Shown here: positions 47,670 to 58,253 of the stretch, in pieces
Layout of the letters: each line of letters starts with the position of its first letter
Numbering within the stretch: the first letter of the stretch is position 1
From: Calditrichia bacterium
GTDB lineage: Bacteria > Calditrichota > Calditrichia > RBG-13-44-9 > J075
Direction of reading: 5' to 3'
Length of the DNA stretch: 64,000 nucleotides
NCBI GenBank assembly: GCA_020635015.1
Contig: JACKAP010000011.1
Location: forward strand, 1 to 64,000
Notes under the pieces: model-generated
Seen by the model: only the letters and a program-made list of their open reading frames with translations
Database searches by the model: none
What the model was told of the DNA's origin: nothing
Made by a program: the position numbers and the translations under genes

Positions 47670-50600
47670 TTAAAACAGCTTCAACTGCGAATCATCCTTC
47701 GGTTTGGCGGGTTTGTGCGGAGGGGCTTTTTTGAGCTCTTTGAGGGCGGTTTCGATGTTGCCGAGATAGCGCGAGGGGGTGGGGGCGTGTTTCTTGCCGG
47801 CCATGGTGCGCGATTGGGCATGGGTCAGGATCAGGTGCTCCTGCGCCCGGGTCATACCGACATAGAACAAACGCCGCTCTTCCGCTTCATCGATTTTCAT
47901 GCCCGGGCGGCGGAAGGGAATCAGCCCCTCCTCGCAACCCACAATGAATACCACCGGAAATTCCAGCCCCTTGGAGGCGTGCAGGGTCATCAGTGTCACC
48001 CGGTCGGCCCGGGGATCATATTGATCGATCGCGGTTTGCAGGGCGATATCCTCTAAAAAATCGCCCAGGCGTTTCTCGAAGGGGCGGGCGTGCTGCACCA
48101 GGCGGCGGATGAGATAAAGCTCATCCCCATCTACCGCTCGCGACTGATCCAGCAGGATAAAAGAGTGGATCTTTGAGATCAACTCGGCCAGCGGCAACTC
48201 CATCCGCGCTGCCTGATACTGCTGCAGGGCCGGCACGATGGTGCTCAGGCGCTTTTCCTGCCCGGCACTGAACAACTGATGCGCTCGGCAATGTTGTACC
48301 GCCTCGCGAAAGCCCACGCCGTCCTGTGCCTGGAAAAGCCCGCCCTGCCGGTCGATCCTTTCCTGCACCTGCGGCAGTGCTTCTCCCAAGATCGTCTCCA
48401 GATGAAACAGCGCCGTGGGATTATGCAGCAACTGCAGGTAGGCCAGCAGTTCCCGTACCGGCTTTTGTTCAAATATCGGCAATTGTCCAACACTCTGGTA
48501 GGGGATGCCGGAGCGCTGGAATGCCTCGCTGAGCAGTGCATTCTGCGCGCTGAGCCGGTAGAGCACCGCCACATCGCCAAAGCCGCGCTGCGGGGGTTGC
48601 CTCATCGGGATCGACCCGCCCGGAGTCGTGGGAAAAATAGCTGGTGCCGCCAACCATCCGCTCTACCTGATGTACCGCATATTCCGCTTCTGCCCGGTCG
48701 GTTGGCGCTTGATAGATCTCCACCTTGTAGCGCCCGGCAATCCCGGTCCAGATATCCTGCCCCGGGAGGCCGCTGCCGGCGTCGATCACCTGGCGAGAGG
48801 CGCTGAGGATCGGCCGGCTGGAGCGGTAGTTCTGGCGCAGGCGGATTTCCCGGGCAGCGGGATAATCTTCCTGAAACTTCAGGAAATAACTGCGATCCGC
48901 TCCCCGGAAGCCGTAGATGGCCTGATCCGGATCGCCGATGACACATAGATTCACTTCCGGTGGAGTGAGCAGGCGCAGCAGGCGGTACTGGGCGTAGTTG
49001 ACATCCTGGTATTCATCCACCGAGATCCAGCGGAAGCGGGCCTGGATGCGCTGAAGTATCTCTGGATGGCTCTCCAGCATGGTGGCCGGGAGCAGCAGCA
49101 GATCGTCATAGTCGAGCATCTCCCTTGCTGTCAGGGCGGCCTGATAGGCGTGGTAAACTTCAGGAAAATTTTCCGGAGCGGATATCTGAGCGTTCAATTC
49201 CGGATGGCCCGGTGGGAGCAGCAAATTCTTGGCTTCGGAAATGGAGGCGAGAAGCCGTCTGGATTTGCGTTCGCCGAGATTCGGGAAGCAGCGTTGGAAA
49301 AAGGATTCCCGGTTCCGCTCCCGGAGGATGGTGAAATTGGGCCCCATGCCGATGACGCCGCCCTCCTCGCGCAGCAGTAATGCGCCGAAGGCGTGGAAGG
49401 TGCGGATAACCATTTGCGCCGCAATTTCCTCGCCGGTGAGGGCTGCCAGTCGTTCGCGCATTTCCCGGGCGGCCTTGTTGGTGAAAGTGATGGCCAGGAT
49501 CGCATCCGCTGTGGCTTTGCCGTCAGCCAGCAGCAGCGCAATCCAGTGGGTGAGTGTGCGGGTTTTGCCGGTTCCCGGCCCGGCGAGAATGAGCAGGTTT
49601 TGCTCGTGGCATAGCGCCGCCGCCTGCTGCTCGGGATTCAAACCGGCCAGCAGCGCTTCGGCGGTTATGCTCGATTGATCCGGCAGCGCTGCTGGAGATC
49701 CGGCGAGCATGTTTTGGGGCTTCTGCGTTTGTTTGCGCCTTGCCGCGTCTACATTCGCCTTCGCAGATTTCTTCGGAAAAGCGGCGGTGGTTTCGGCTGC
49801 CGGCGGCGGTTGATCCATCCCGGCCGGCCGGGTTTTTCCAAACAGATCCAGTTGGGGAGTGAAGATGTCTCTTTCGGATTTTTCGAACAGCTTGATGATC
49901 CCAAACTCTCCGTCATAGCCGGCGTCAATATGCACTTCGCCCCGGCGCATGCGGCGGATCGCTTCTTTGAGCCGGGCACCGCCCAGCCGTTCCAGCTCTT
50001 CCAGGGGGGCGTCTTGCAGAATGCTTAACTCCGGGCCGAGTTTGGCCAGCAGATTGGCATGCAGCCGGCGAACCCCTTTTCGAAGCGGGCCCGACGCCGA
50101 GCACCTCCGCCAGCACTTCCGGCAAGGGTATCAGGCTGACATAAGGATGCCAGCGCTCCGGTTTGACGCCTTCCGGACGGTCGGCCAACTCTGCCACCCG
50201 GTGCATCACTCCAACCGTCACCGGCCGTCCGCAGACCGGGCAGCGGCTATCGTGATCGCGAGTGGTCTGCGGAGCCCAGCGAATGCCGCATTTGCGGTGT
50301 CCGTCAAAGTGATATTTCCCTCCTCCGGAAAAACTCGATCGTGCCCTTGAAACGATCCGGATCGCCGTTTTTCAAAGCATCAAAAATCGCCGGGTAGGAG
50401 AGCTCGGTCTCAAAATGGTTTGCCTCCCGGGCCAGCTTGGGTGGGGAGTGGGCATCGGAATTGGAAACCAGGGTGAAGCGGTCGAGTGCGGAAAGCTGCC
50501 AGTTCATCGGCGGATCGGAGGAAAGGCCGGTCTCCAGGGCAAAAATGTGCGGGGTGAGGTCTTCGAAACATTCCTCGATCCGGTCAAACCCGGATTTGGA

Positions 50601-51121
50601 GCCAAAGAGAGAAAACCAGGGGTCCAAATATGAGCCGGGATCAGGTAGGCCTGGGGATCGGTTTCCAATACGATCTCGAACAGATCGCGGGCGTCCAGCC
50701 CCAGGATGGGGCGGCCGTCGGAACGGATGTTGCCGATTTTTTCCAGCTCGATCTGGAATGTCTCCACCGCTTCCAGGGAGGGGAGGAACACCACATTGTG
50801 GATCTTGCGGACTTTATCGAATTTCTTGTAGATATTGCTGATCTCGCCGGCCAGCATAAAGCGCACTTCTCCCCGGCAGGCCGGCGGGATTTCCGGATCG
50901 ACGTCGGCCGCAACCTCCGCTTTGAGGCGGAACAGCCCGGCCTCCGCCGGTTCCAGCTTTTCGCGCATCTCCTCCAGCCAGCCGGGATGGGCGATGTCGC
51001 CGCTGCCCACCACTTGCACTCCCTTCAGTTGCGCCCATTTGTAAAGCTGCTCAAAATTGAGATCCTTGCTGGTCGCCCGCGAATAATGGGAGTGGATGTG
51101 CAGATCGGCGATAATCTTCAT
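47670..51121 (-). CDS. PHP (endonuclease Q-like)-UvrD/Rep helicase fusion protein (four frameshifts)
   Basis: The pieces form one ~1150-aa protein. N-terminal PHP domain: IADLHIHSHYSRATSKD, VVGSGDIAHPGWLEE, LVSNSDAHSP, then GKYHFDGHRKCGIRW and CPVC zinc ligands, as in EndoQ/COG1379. Then a UvrD helicase: LNPEQQAAALCHEQNLLILAGPGTGKTRTL (Walker A), WISVDEYQDVN, GDPDQAIYGFRGA, LRQNYRSSRPIL and LMTLHASKGLEFPVVF. Frames break at 50619-50622 (one C lost) and at 50329-50333, 50073-50080 and 48592-48598 (one base gained each). EndoQ nicks beside deaminated bases, so the fusion suggests coupled nicking and unwinding. Confidence 0.85.
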
Positions 51122-51141
51122 CGGTTATCCCTAACCCTTGT

Positions 51142-51537
51142 TTAATCTTTGATCAGCATTCCCAGCGCCGCGCCGGCCGCGGTCGCTTCGATCATGGTGC
51201 CCAGAAACCAGACCAGGGCCATGTAATAGTCGATCGGCATGGTGGCGTAGGTGCCGTAACCCATTGAAATGCCGGCACCGACGCCGAAAACCAGCCCGTA
51301 AATTACCCCCGGCATCATCCCTTTATCTTTGAGCAGTTGAGCGTAAATATAGACGAAAGTAAAGGCTGAGACCAGCCGCACAAAATTCAGCAGCCCCATC
51401 TTCATGTCTTCCATGGTGCGGTAGAGTTCCGGATGATTGGCATAACTGCTTCCCAGGATCATCCCATGTATCACATAATCCAGCACAAACCAGATGATAA
51501 ACACCACAACGGTACCCAATGCAAGCTTTTTGGCCAT
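51142..51537 (-). CDS. Four-helix membrane protein
   Basis: A 131-aa protein with four predicted helices: TVVVFIIWFVLDYVIHGMIL, LVSAFTFVYIYAQLL, VIYGLVFGVGAGISMG and MALVWFLGTMIEATAAGAAL. The WFVLDYVIHG start and repeated Gly-rich helices recall DUF1761-type proteins, but I am not sure. GGAGG precedes the ATG. It is 20 bp upstream of the PHP-UvrD gene and probably co-transcribed. Confidence 0.65.
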   Translation of the reverse strand: MAKKLALGTVVVFIIWFVLDYVIHGMILGSSYANHPELYRTMEDMKMGLLNFVRLVSAFTFVYIYAQLLKDKGMMPGVIYGLVFGVGAGISMGYGTYATMPIDYYMALVWFLGTMIEATAAGAALGMLIKD

Positions 51538-52148
51538 GATTAACCTCCAATATTGGTTAGTGGGAGAATGTAGTAAACTCGGGGGAAATATGAAAGGACG
51601 ATGTTAGCTCGCTGTCGCTCGCGATGTTAGCTCGCTGTCGCTCGCGATGTTAGCTCGCTGTCGCTCGCGATGTTAGCTCGCTGTCGCTCGCGATGTTAGC
51701 TCGCTGTCGCTCGCGATGTCGCTGTCGCGATGTTAGCTCGCTGTCGCTCGCGATGTTAGCTCGCTGTCGCTCGCGATGTTAGCTCGCTGTCGCTCGCGAT
51801 GTTAGCTCGCTGTCGCTCGCGATGTTAGCTCGCTGTCGCTCGCGATGTTAGCTCGCTGTCGCTCGCGATGTTAGCTCGCTGTCGCTCGCGATGTTAGCTC
51901 GCTGTCGCTCGCGATGTTAGCTCGCTGTCGCTCGCGATGTTAGCTCGCTGTCGCTCGCGATGTTAGCTCGCTGTCGCTCGCGTTCATAATGATCGCCGAA
52001 GGCAAATATCGTCGGCGTAGCCGACAAACATCGTGAGCGAAGCGAGCAAATATCGCGCGCAGCGCAAACATCGTGAGCGAAGCGAACAAACATCGCGCGC
52101 AGCGCAAACATCGTGAGCGAAGCGAGCAAACATCGCCGGCTACGCCGG
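51538..52148. repeat. 23-bp tandem array (~16 units) and inverted relatives
   Basis: 51600-51984 is about 16 direct copies of GATGTTAGCTCGCTGTCGCTCGC with one shortened unit near 51715. From 52000 to 52148 inverted, more diverged units follow (CATCGTGAGCGAAGCGAGCAAA, ATCGCGCGCAGCGCAAAC), ending in GCCGGCTACGCCGGCTAA, which contains the ggt stop codon in reverse. There are no spacers, so it is not a CRISPR. No gene is supported. Confidence 0.88.
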
Positions 52149-53861
52149 CTAATACCCCACCGCCGCCCCATCCGCGCTGCGCGGGTCGCAGCCGCCGGTT
52201 CGCAGATTGCTTTCCGGGTCGATATAAATGCCCATCGCCTGGCCCTGGGCACGGCGCCAGCGGATGTGGTGACCTCTGGCTTCCAGCTTCTCCACCGAGT
52301 CGTTGGTCGTGCCCCATTTTTCGATCCTGGTAACATCGGGCAGCCATTGGTGGTGAAAGCGCGGTGCGTTGACTGCCTCGAAAATATTCATGTCAAAATC
52401 GACCACGTTGAGGATGCATTGCAGCACTGTGTTGATGATGGTGCGCCCGCCCGGCGTGCCGATCAGCATAATCGTCTTGCCGTCCTTCGCCAGAATGCTT
52501 GGGGTCATCGAGGAAAGCATCCGCTTATCCGGCTGCACCAGGTTGGGTTGGGTGCCGATCAAACCAGTCGAATCGGTATGGCCGGGCCAGGGATTGAAAT
52601 CGCCCATCTCATTGTTGAGCAGGAAGCCGGCGCCGTTGAGCACGATCCGCGAGCCATAGCTGTATTCCAGGGTATAGGTGTTGGAAACGGCGTTGCCGTC
52701 TTTATCCACTACCGAAAAATGGGTGGTCTCTTCCGATTCCTCTCCCCAGTCGAAAGATGCCGGGTCGCTGACCGAGGTTTTTTCCATGCTGATGGTGCGG
52801 CGCAGCGCCTCGGCATAGGATTTGTCGAGCAGTTTTTCCAACGGCAGGTCGGGATTAAAATCCGGATCGCCCAGGTGCTCGGCGCGGTCGGCGTAGGCCC
52901 GGCGCATCGCTTCGGTGACCACATGAATATAGTCGGCGGAATTATGCCCCATCTTTTCCAGATTATATCCTTCCAAAATATTAAGCATGATCGACAGGGT
53001 GATGCCGCCGGAACTGGGTGGCGCCATGGAATAGAGGGTATAGCCGCGGTAACTGTTTTCTACCGGTTTCCGCTCCACCGCCTGGTAGGCGGCGAGATCC
53101 GCGCGAGTGATCAACCCCCCGTTCGCTTTCATCTCAGTTTCAAATATTTCCGCAGTTTTGCCTTTGTAAAATCCGTCGCGACCTTTTTCGGCAATACGCC
53201 GCAGGGTAGCGGCCAGATCAGGCTGCTGCCAGATCTCATCCATCTCGTAGAAGCTGCCGTCCGGTTTGGAGAACTTCTTTACCGACCCGGGATAATCGGC
53301 AAATTGCGGGGCGAGGTATTGAAAATCGCGCACCAGGTTGTAGGAGAGCACAAAGCCGTTTTCGGCGAGTTCAATTGCGGGCTGCAGCACCTCCGCCAGC
53401 GTCATGGTGCCATATTTTTCCAGGGCCGCGGCGAAGCCGGCCACGGTGCCGGGCACGCCCACCGCCAGGTAGCCGTCGTGGTTGAGATTGCGGACCAGTT
53501 GGCCATTCTCATCCAAATACATCTTCTCATGGGCGGCTTTGGGCGCTTTTTCCCGGTAGTCGAAAGTGGTGCAGGTGCCGTCGGCCAGGCGGATGACCAT
53601 GAACCCGCCGCCTCCGATGTTCCCGGCGCTGGGATGCACCACTGCCAGGGCAAAGCCGGTCGCCACCGCTGCGTCCACCGCATTGCCGCCACGCTTGAGG
53701 ATTTCCGTTCCGACCTCCGAGGCGATACGGTTGGTGGAAACCACCATGCCGTGTTTGGCATACACCGGCCATTTCTGAGCCTGAAGTGTAGTTACAGAAA
53801 ATAATGTCAGGATAACAAATAGTGTAATCCGGAAAAGCAAATCGGTAAATCGACGACTCAT
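52149..53861 (-). CDS. ggt: Gamma-glutamyltransferase
   Basis: A 570-aa Ntn hydrolase starting at ATG 53861, with a signal peptide (FRITLFVILTLFSVTTLQA). EILKRGGNAVDAAVATGFAL and NIGGGGFMVIR are N-terminal signatures. The self-cleaving nucleophile is the Thr of ETTHFSVVDKDGNAVSNTYT; GSRIVLNGAGFLLNNEMGDF follows, and GTPGGRTIINTVLQ lies near the end. It would hydrolyse glutathione or transfer gamma-glutamyl groups in the periplasm. The stop codon lies in a repeat. A hairpin separates it from the TonB receptor upstream. Confidence 0.93.
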   Translation of the reverse strand: MSRRFTDLLFRITLFVILTLFSVTTLQAQKWPVYAKHGMVVSTNRIASEVGTEILKRGGNAVDAAVATGFALAVVHPSAGNIGGGGFMVIRLADGTCTTFDYREKAPKAAHEKMYLDENGQLVRNLNHDGYLAVGVPGTVAGFAAALEKYGTMTLAEVLQPAIELAENGFVLSYNLVRDFQYLAPQFADYPGSVKKFSKPDGSFYEMDEIWQQPDLAATLRRIAEKGRDGFYKGKTAEIFETEMKANGGLITRADLAAYQAVERKPVENSYRGYTLYSMAPPSSGGITLSIMLNILEGYNLEKMGHNSADYIHVVTEAMRRAYADRAEHLGDPDFNPDLPLEKLLDKSYAEALRRTISMEKTSVSDPASFDWGEESEETTHFSVVDKDGNAVSNTYTLEYSYGSRIVLNGAGFLLNNEMGDFNPWPGHTDSTGLIGTQPNLVQPDKRMLSSMTPSILAKDGKTIMLIGTPGGRTIINTVLQCILNVVDFDMNIFEAVNAPRFHHQWLPDVTRIEKWGTTNDSVEKLEARGHHIRWRRAQGQAMGIYIDPESNLRTGGCDPRSADGAAVGY

Positions 53862-53963
53862 ATTGCCCAAAATTATCCTCCATTCTGCCGTGATAAGGCG
53901 TGAATTGATCGTTGATGGGAAGCGTGATAAATGAAAGAGCGCTCTGCGTACCATCTGCATATA

Positions 53964-54002
53964 AATAATCCTACCCGGCGCCGTTTGCCGGGTAGGATTA
54001 TT
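53964..54002 (-). terminator. Terminator-like hairpin after the TonB receptor gene
   Basis: A perfect 16-bp stem pairs 53964-53979 (AATAATCCTACCCGGC) with 53987-54002 across a 7-nt loop. It lies ~40 bp past the receptor's stop and before ggt on the same strand. The AT-rich base of the stem gives T-rich sequence on both sides. Confidence 0.7.
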
Positions 54003-54042
54003 TAATGATTCAAAAGCTCAAAATCAAGCTTTACCACAGGAA

Positions 54043-56847
54043 TCAGCGGCTGAAATTCAAGCGGGCATAAATGCTCCGGCCAAAGAAGCCGAAGGGGGAG
54101 AGGCCGTCATAGGGGAAAATCCCGTTGAAGCTGTTCGCTTTAATCTGCTTGTCCGGGTAGACGTCGAAAAGGTTCTCCACTCCCAGGGCGATGGAGAGGT
54201 TCTGCACCAGCTTGTAGCCGGCTTCGAAGTCGGTGACCCACTTGGCGCCGAAAGTTTCATCCAATGGATTCACACCGGTGGACGGATCGGGATCGGAGGA
54301 GTTCAGGTCGGTCACTTCGCCGTAGAACTGGGTGCGCAGCATGAATTTGAAGTTGTTGAGGTCATAGTTGCCGGTGAAGTTGAATTTCTGCTTCGGCTGA
54401 CCTACTTCAAAACGGCCCTGCTCCACTCGGCCGAACAGCGGAATGTCGGTTACGGCCTGAATTTCCGCCGGGGTTTCGATCTCATCTTTGTTGGTGATCT
54501 CGGTTTCGTTGAAGTTCAGTGCAGCGGTGAAGTGGAAGGTGCCCGGGCCTAAAGGCAGAGCGACCCGGCCGGTAATATCCAGACCCTGGGTGCGGGTGTC
54601 GACCGCATTGGTGAAGTAGCGACCGCCGTTGGCGTTGATCCCCCGGTCGGACAGGAATTGGGCAATGCCGCTGCCGGTGAAGTTCTCGGTGAAGACCACC
54701 CGGTCCTTGATATCGATCTGGTAGGCGTCGATCGTCATGGAGACGTTGTTTTTGGAGAAGGTAATGCCGGCGCTCAGGTTAATCGACTTCTCGGCATCGA
54801 GGTCTTTGGCGCCGAGGGCTCGGGCTACCGGGCTGTTGACCGGGAAAGTGCCGACTTCGAAAGGCACACCGTTGATGAAGTTGGTGGCGATAGAGGAGTA
54901 GTAAGCCTGAGCCAGCGAGGGAGCGCGGAAACCGCTGCTGACCCCGCCGCGCAGCGCCAATTCCGGAGTTAATTCGAAGCGCCCGGTCGCTTTTCCGGTG
55001 ACCGTCGAACCGAAGTCGCTGTAGTTTTCAAAACGTCCCGCAACCCCAACCAGGAATTTACTGGTGAGATTGTTTTCCAGATCAACATAAACCCCGATAT
55101 TGGTGCGGGAGGTGTCGGTTTCGTTGCGGGGAGAATATCCCGGGAAGCACTGGGCGCCGGCCGCAGCGGCATCACCGGCATTGGGGCCGTCGAGCACCGG
55201 CACTTCGCCGTTGAGGTAAGAGGCTTCTTCTCCGGGTTCGATCTTGTAGTTATCATAGCGGAATTCCGCGCCGATGGCCACATTCAGCGGCGAGGCGCTG
55301 CCGATATCCATGCTGCGGAAGAAGTCCAGATTAGTGGTCGCCTGGGCGAACTTCAGGGTGCCGGCATCGAATTCCGTGGGACTGTCGTCGCCCATGGAGG
55401 TGTTGTTGCTCTGGATGACGCCCCAGTCAAAACTATTGGTGCCGAAAGTCTCACTGAAGTCATACGCCCACGCCCCGACGGTACCCTTAACGCCGGCGGC
55501 GGCAGAGACGTCCTGTAAGGTATTTTCCAGGATGGGCAGGAAGCCGTCGGGGTGGATGGAACGCACGGTGCGGTTGTCGTTGGCCCGGCGAAAGAAGCAG
55601 CCGCTCTGCCCCAGGCGGTGATTGTAGCCGCCGAAGGTGTAAAATTGGGTGCCGGAAGTACCCAACGGGAAGTTGCCGTTGAAGAAGAAGCTGGCGTTGT
55701 CGAACTCGCCGTTACCGTAGCGGTGGTTCAGGCGGTCGAAGCTGTCTTCCCGGGGATCGTTGTCAAAATACTGCTGGCGGGGATCGAGGCCGGCGCGGTT
55801 GGCGTAACCGCTGCTGCGCAGTTGGGCGGAGAGATAGAGGTTGCCGCCGCCCAGAGGAACCCCGTACCCGAGGTGCAGATTGACCGCTTTGCCATCTTTA
55901 TAAGTTACATCTTCCGGACCGCCGAGACCGCTGCCGTCCCAGTCGTAAGCGCCGGCGTCATTGCCGTCGGGGCGATTGCCCTCATCTTCCGTGTACCCAC
56001 GGTCGACAGAGCTATAGTATTGCGAATAGGTGGCAGTGACATCGAGGCCGGCCTTTTCTTTCAGCACGATGTTGATCACCCCGGAGATGGCATCAGAGCC
56101 GTACTGGGCTGCCGCGCCATCGCGCAGCACTTCGATCTTGGCGATTGCCGAGGCCGGGATGGCGTTCAGGTCGACGCCAGTCGAGCCACGCCCCACCGAG
56201 CCGTTGACATGCACCAGGGCGCTGGTATGGCGGCGTTTGCCGTTGACCAGGATCAGCACCTGGTCCGGTCCCAGACCGCGCAAGGTGGCCGGGCGCATGT
56301 GGTCGGAACCGTCGGTAATGGAGGGGCGGGGTGCATTATAAGAAGGGATCAGTTGTTGTAGAATCTGGGTCGTTTCAGACATCCCGGATGCGCGAATCTC
56401 CTCTTCGCTGATCACATCGATCGGCACCGGCGATTCCACCACAGTGCGTCCGGAGCGTCGGGTACCGAGCACCACCACTTCGTTGGCGCCGATGTAGTCG
56501 GTGCGGAGGGTAACGTCATTGGTCGCGGTTTCCCCGGCACTTACCGTCACTTCCGTGGTAACCGTCTTGTATGAGATATAATTGATGCGTACTTGATATT
56601 TGCCGGGGGGCAGCTTGAGACTGTAAAAGCCGTCCAGGTCGGTGGAAGTGCCCATAATCGTGCCCAGGATAAACACGTTGGCACCGGGCAGGGGATCGCC
56701 GGACTTGGCATCGGTGACCCGCCCGGCCAGGGTGCCGGTGCTTTGGGCCAGCGCCGGGGACAAACCGAAAGCCGTGGTTAAAACCAAAATTAGCAAACCC
56801 CGAAACATGCTGCGGGTGGGGCAAAGCATTTTAGCGATACATTGCAT
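54043..56847 (-). CDS. TonB-dependent outer-membrane receptor
   Basis: Starting at ATG 56847 (AGGAGG 5 nt upstream) gives 934 aa. After a signal peptide (LLILVLTTAFGLSPALA) comes a carboxypeptidase-regulatory-like domain (GTLAGRVTDAKSGDPLPGAN). A plug domain follows (PVPIDVISEEEIRASGMSE, ATLRGLGPDQVLILVNGKRR, VEVLRDGAAAQYGSDAISGV-type segment), then a 22-strand barrel with a C-terminal aromatic strand (FGFFGRSIYARLNFSR). No SusD partner follows, so the substrate is open: siderophore, cobalamin or sugar. Confidence 0.92.
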   Translation of the reverse strand: MQCIAKMLCPTRSMFRGLLILVLTTAFGLSPALAQSTGTLAGRVTDAKSGDPLPGANVFILGTIMGTSTDLDGFYSLKLPPGKYQVRINYISYKTVTTEVTVSAGETATNDVTLRTDYIGANEVVVLGTRRSGRTVVESPVPIDVISEEEIRASGMSETTQILQQLIPSYNAPRPSITDGSDHMRPATLRGLGPDQVLILVNGKRRHTSALVHVNGSVGRGSTGVDLNAIPASAIAKIEVLRDGAAAQYGSDAISGVINIVLKEKAGLDVTATYSQYYSSVDRGYTEDEGNRPDGNDAGAYDWDGSGLGGPEDVTYKDGKAVNLHLGYGVPLGGGNLYLSAQLRSSGYANRAGLDPRQQYFDNDPREDSFDRLNHRYGNGEFDNASFFFNGNFPLGTSGTQFYTFGGYNHRLGQSGCFFRRANDNRTVRSIHPDGFLPILENTLQDVSAAAGVKGTVGAWAYDFSETFGTNSFDWGVIQSNNTSMGDDSPTEFDAGTLKFAQATTNLDFFRSMDIGSASPLNVAIGAEFRYDNYKIEPGEEASYLNGEVPVLDGPNAGDAAAAGAQCFPGYSPRNETDTSRTNIGVYVDLENNLTSKFLVGVAGRFENYSDFGSTVTGKATGRFELTPELALRGGVSSGFRAPSLAQAYYSSIATNFINGVPFEVGTFPVNSPVARALGAKDLDAEKSINLSAGITFSKNNVSMTIDAYQIDIKDRVVFTENFTGSGIAQFLSDRGINANGGRYFTNAVDTRTQGLDITGRVALPLGPGTFHFTAALNFNETEITNKDEIETPAEIQAVTDIPLFGRVEQGRFEVGQPKQKFNFTGNYDLNNFKFMLRTQFYGEVTDLNSSDPDPSTGVNPLDETFGAKWVTDFEAGYKLVQNLSIALGVENLFDVYPDKQIKANSFNGIFPYDGLSPFGFFGRSIYARLNFSR

Positions 56848-56962
56848 AAAGCCTCCTGAATAATTGATGGCGTCTTTTTCAGCGTTCATTGAAAAATAAA
56901 CGCAATCGGAATGAAATAACCAAATTTTCTAACGATTTTTTTTTCACCTGCGGATGGGGGAG

Positions 56963-58093
56963 TTATTGGCGGTGGTTCAGCAGGTTGTGCCGGCGAAGAA
57001 TTTCCTTCACTTTCTCATGGGGTAATGCTTTGATATCTCCGCGGTGGCCGCGCATATCTTCCGCCGCAAACAAGGAATGGTAGATCGCTTCCTCAGTCGC
57101 TTCCGCGGCTGCTAAAAAGAGGGGAGATAGATGATCGTCGCGGAGAATCTTTCTGGAAACTGTGCTGGCATCCGATTGATAGGGGTATCGAAGGTCCGGC
57201 GTGGTGGAAAAAGCAATCACATAATCACCGCTGCCATGGGTGGAGACGCCTCCGGCTTTCACCAGGCCGTAGAGCGCCCGCCGGGCCAGGCGCTTGAGTT
57301 GGCGGGCATCCAGCGGGGCATCGGTCGCCACGATGATCATGCAGGAGCCGTCATGGATTGCTTCAAGGGTTTCGCGCAGGTAGTATTGCTGCAGTTCCTG
57401 TCCGACCGGCGCGCCGTTGATCTGCAGGATCCCGCCAAAATTGGTCTGCACCAGCACTCCCACGGTATACCCTCCCAACTTGTCGGGCAGTTGTCGTGAG
57501 GCAGTGCCGATCCCGCCCTTGAAACCGAAACAGATCGTACCGGTGCCGGCGCCGACATTGCCCTCCGAAACCGGCCCTCCGGCCGCAGCTTGCAGTGCCT
57601 GCAGCACATGTGTTTCCTTCACGTAGCCGGCGCGGATGTTGTTGAGATAGCCGTCGTTGGTCTCTCCCACCAGCGGATTGACCGAACGAACCGCCTCGTT
57701 TCCGGGTAGATTCAGGGTATAATCGATCAGCGCTTTGGCGGCGACCGGCACGCTGAGTGTATTGGTGAGAACGATCGGCGTCTCCAGATTTCCCAATTCT
57801 TCTATCTGGGTCGATCCGGCCAACTTGCCGAAACCATTGGCGACATAGATTGCAGCGGGCACTTTTTCCTGGAAAATGTTACCCGGGTGAGGCACAATCG
57901 CGGTGACGCCGGTGCGGCAATCATTTCCTTCGATCAGGGTGACCTGCCCCACGGTCACCCCGGCCACATCGGTGATGCTGTTGAGCGGCCCCGGCGGCAG
58001 CACTCCGGTCTTCAGTTGCCGCCACCAGGGTGCTCCCCCCTGGGCATTCACAACAATCGACATAATTAATACCAACCAAATACATTTAGCCAC
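56963..58093 (-). CDS. P1 family (DmpA/BapA-type) peptidase
   Basis: I place the start at GTG 58093, giving a signal peptide (AKCIWLVLIMSIVVNAQG); upstream codons lie in a repeat. The ~376-aa protein carries PLNSITDVAGVTVGQVTL at the N-terminus, PHPGNIFQEKVPAAIYVANG, LTNTLSVP, GNVGAGTGTICFGFKGGIGT and the nucleophile region GTASRQL, then VGVLVQTNFGG and SGDYVIAFST. The family self-cleaves and removes N-terminal D- or beta-amino acids. It is probably periplasmic. Confidence 0.85.
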   Translation of the reverse strand: MAKCIWLVLIMSIVVNAQGGAPWWRQLKTGVLPPGPLNSITDVAGVTVGQVTLIEGNDCRTGVTAIVPHPGNIFQEKVPAAIYVANGFGKLAGSTQIEELGNLETPIVLTNTLSVPVAAKALIDYTLNLPGNEAVRSVNPLVGETNDGYLNNIRAGYVKETHVLQALQAAAGGPVSEGNVGAGTGTICFGFKGGIGTASRQLPDKLGGYTVGVLVQTNFGGILQINGAPVGQELQQYYLRETLEAIHDGSCMIIVATDAPLDARQLKRLARRALYGLVKAGGVSTHGSGDYVIAFSTTPDLRYPYQSDASTVSRKILRDDHLSPLFLAAAEATEEAIYHSLFAAEDMRGHRGDIKALPHEKVKEILRRHNLLNHRQ

Positions 58094-58184
58094 GGATTCA
58101 CACGGATTTACACTGATTCTGTTGTTTCCTGGGAACAAGATCATGCTTTCATCCGTGTTTCTCTGGTTAAATCCGTGGCTAAAA
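58085..58184. repeat. ATCCGTGG-arm inverted repeat
   Basis: TTTAGCCACGGATTCACACGGATTTACACTGA faces ATCCGTGTTTCTCTGGTTAAATCCGTGGCTAAAA. The left arm overlaps the GTG start of the P1 peptidase. A second copy lies at 62452-62546; single arms are near 3293, 13014 and 37739. Confidence 0.8.
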
Positions 58185-58253
58185 TTCAATATGTCATTGC
58201 ATTGATAACTTAAAACACTCTGTGCTCTCTGTGGCTCTGTGGCAAAAATCTGG

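Noticed and set aside
51600..51984. Possible CRISPR array
   Set aside because: The 23-bp units are directly adjacent with no spacers between them, so this is a plain tandem repeat.
51917..52347. ORFs of 135-139 codons on the minus strand
   Set aside because: Mostly translation of the 23-bp repeats, overlapping the well-supported ggt gene.
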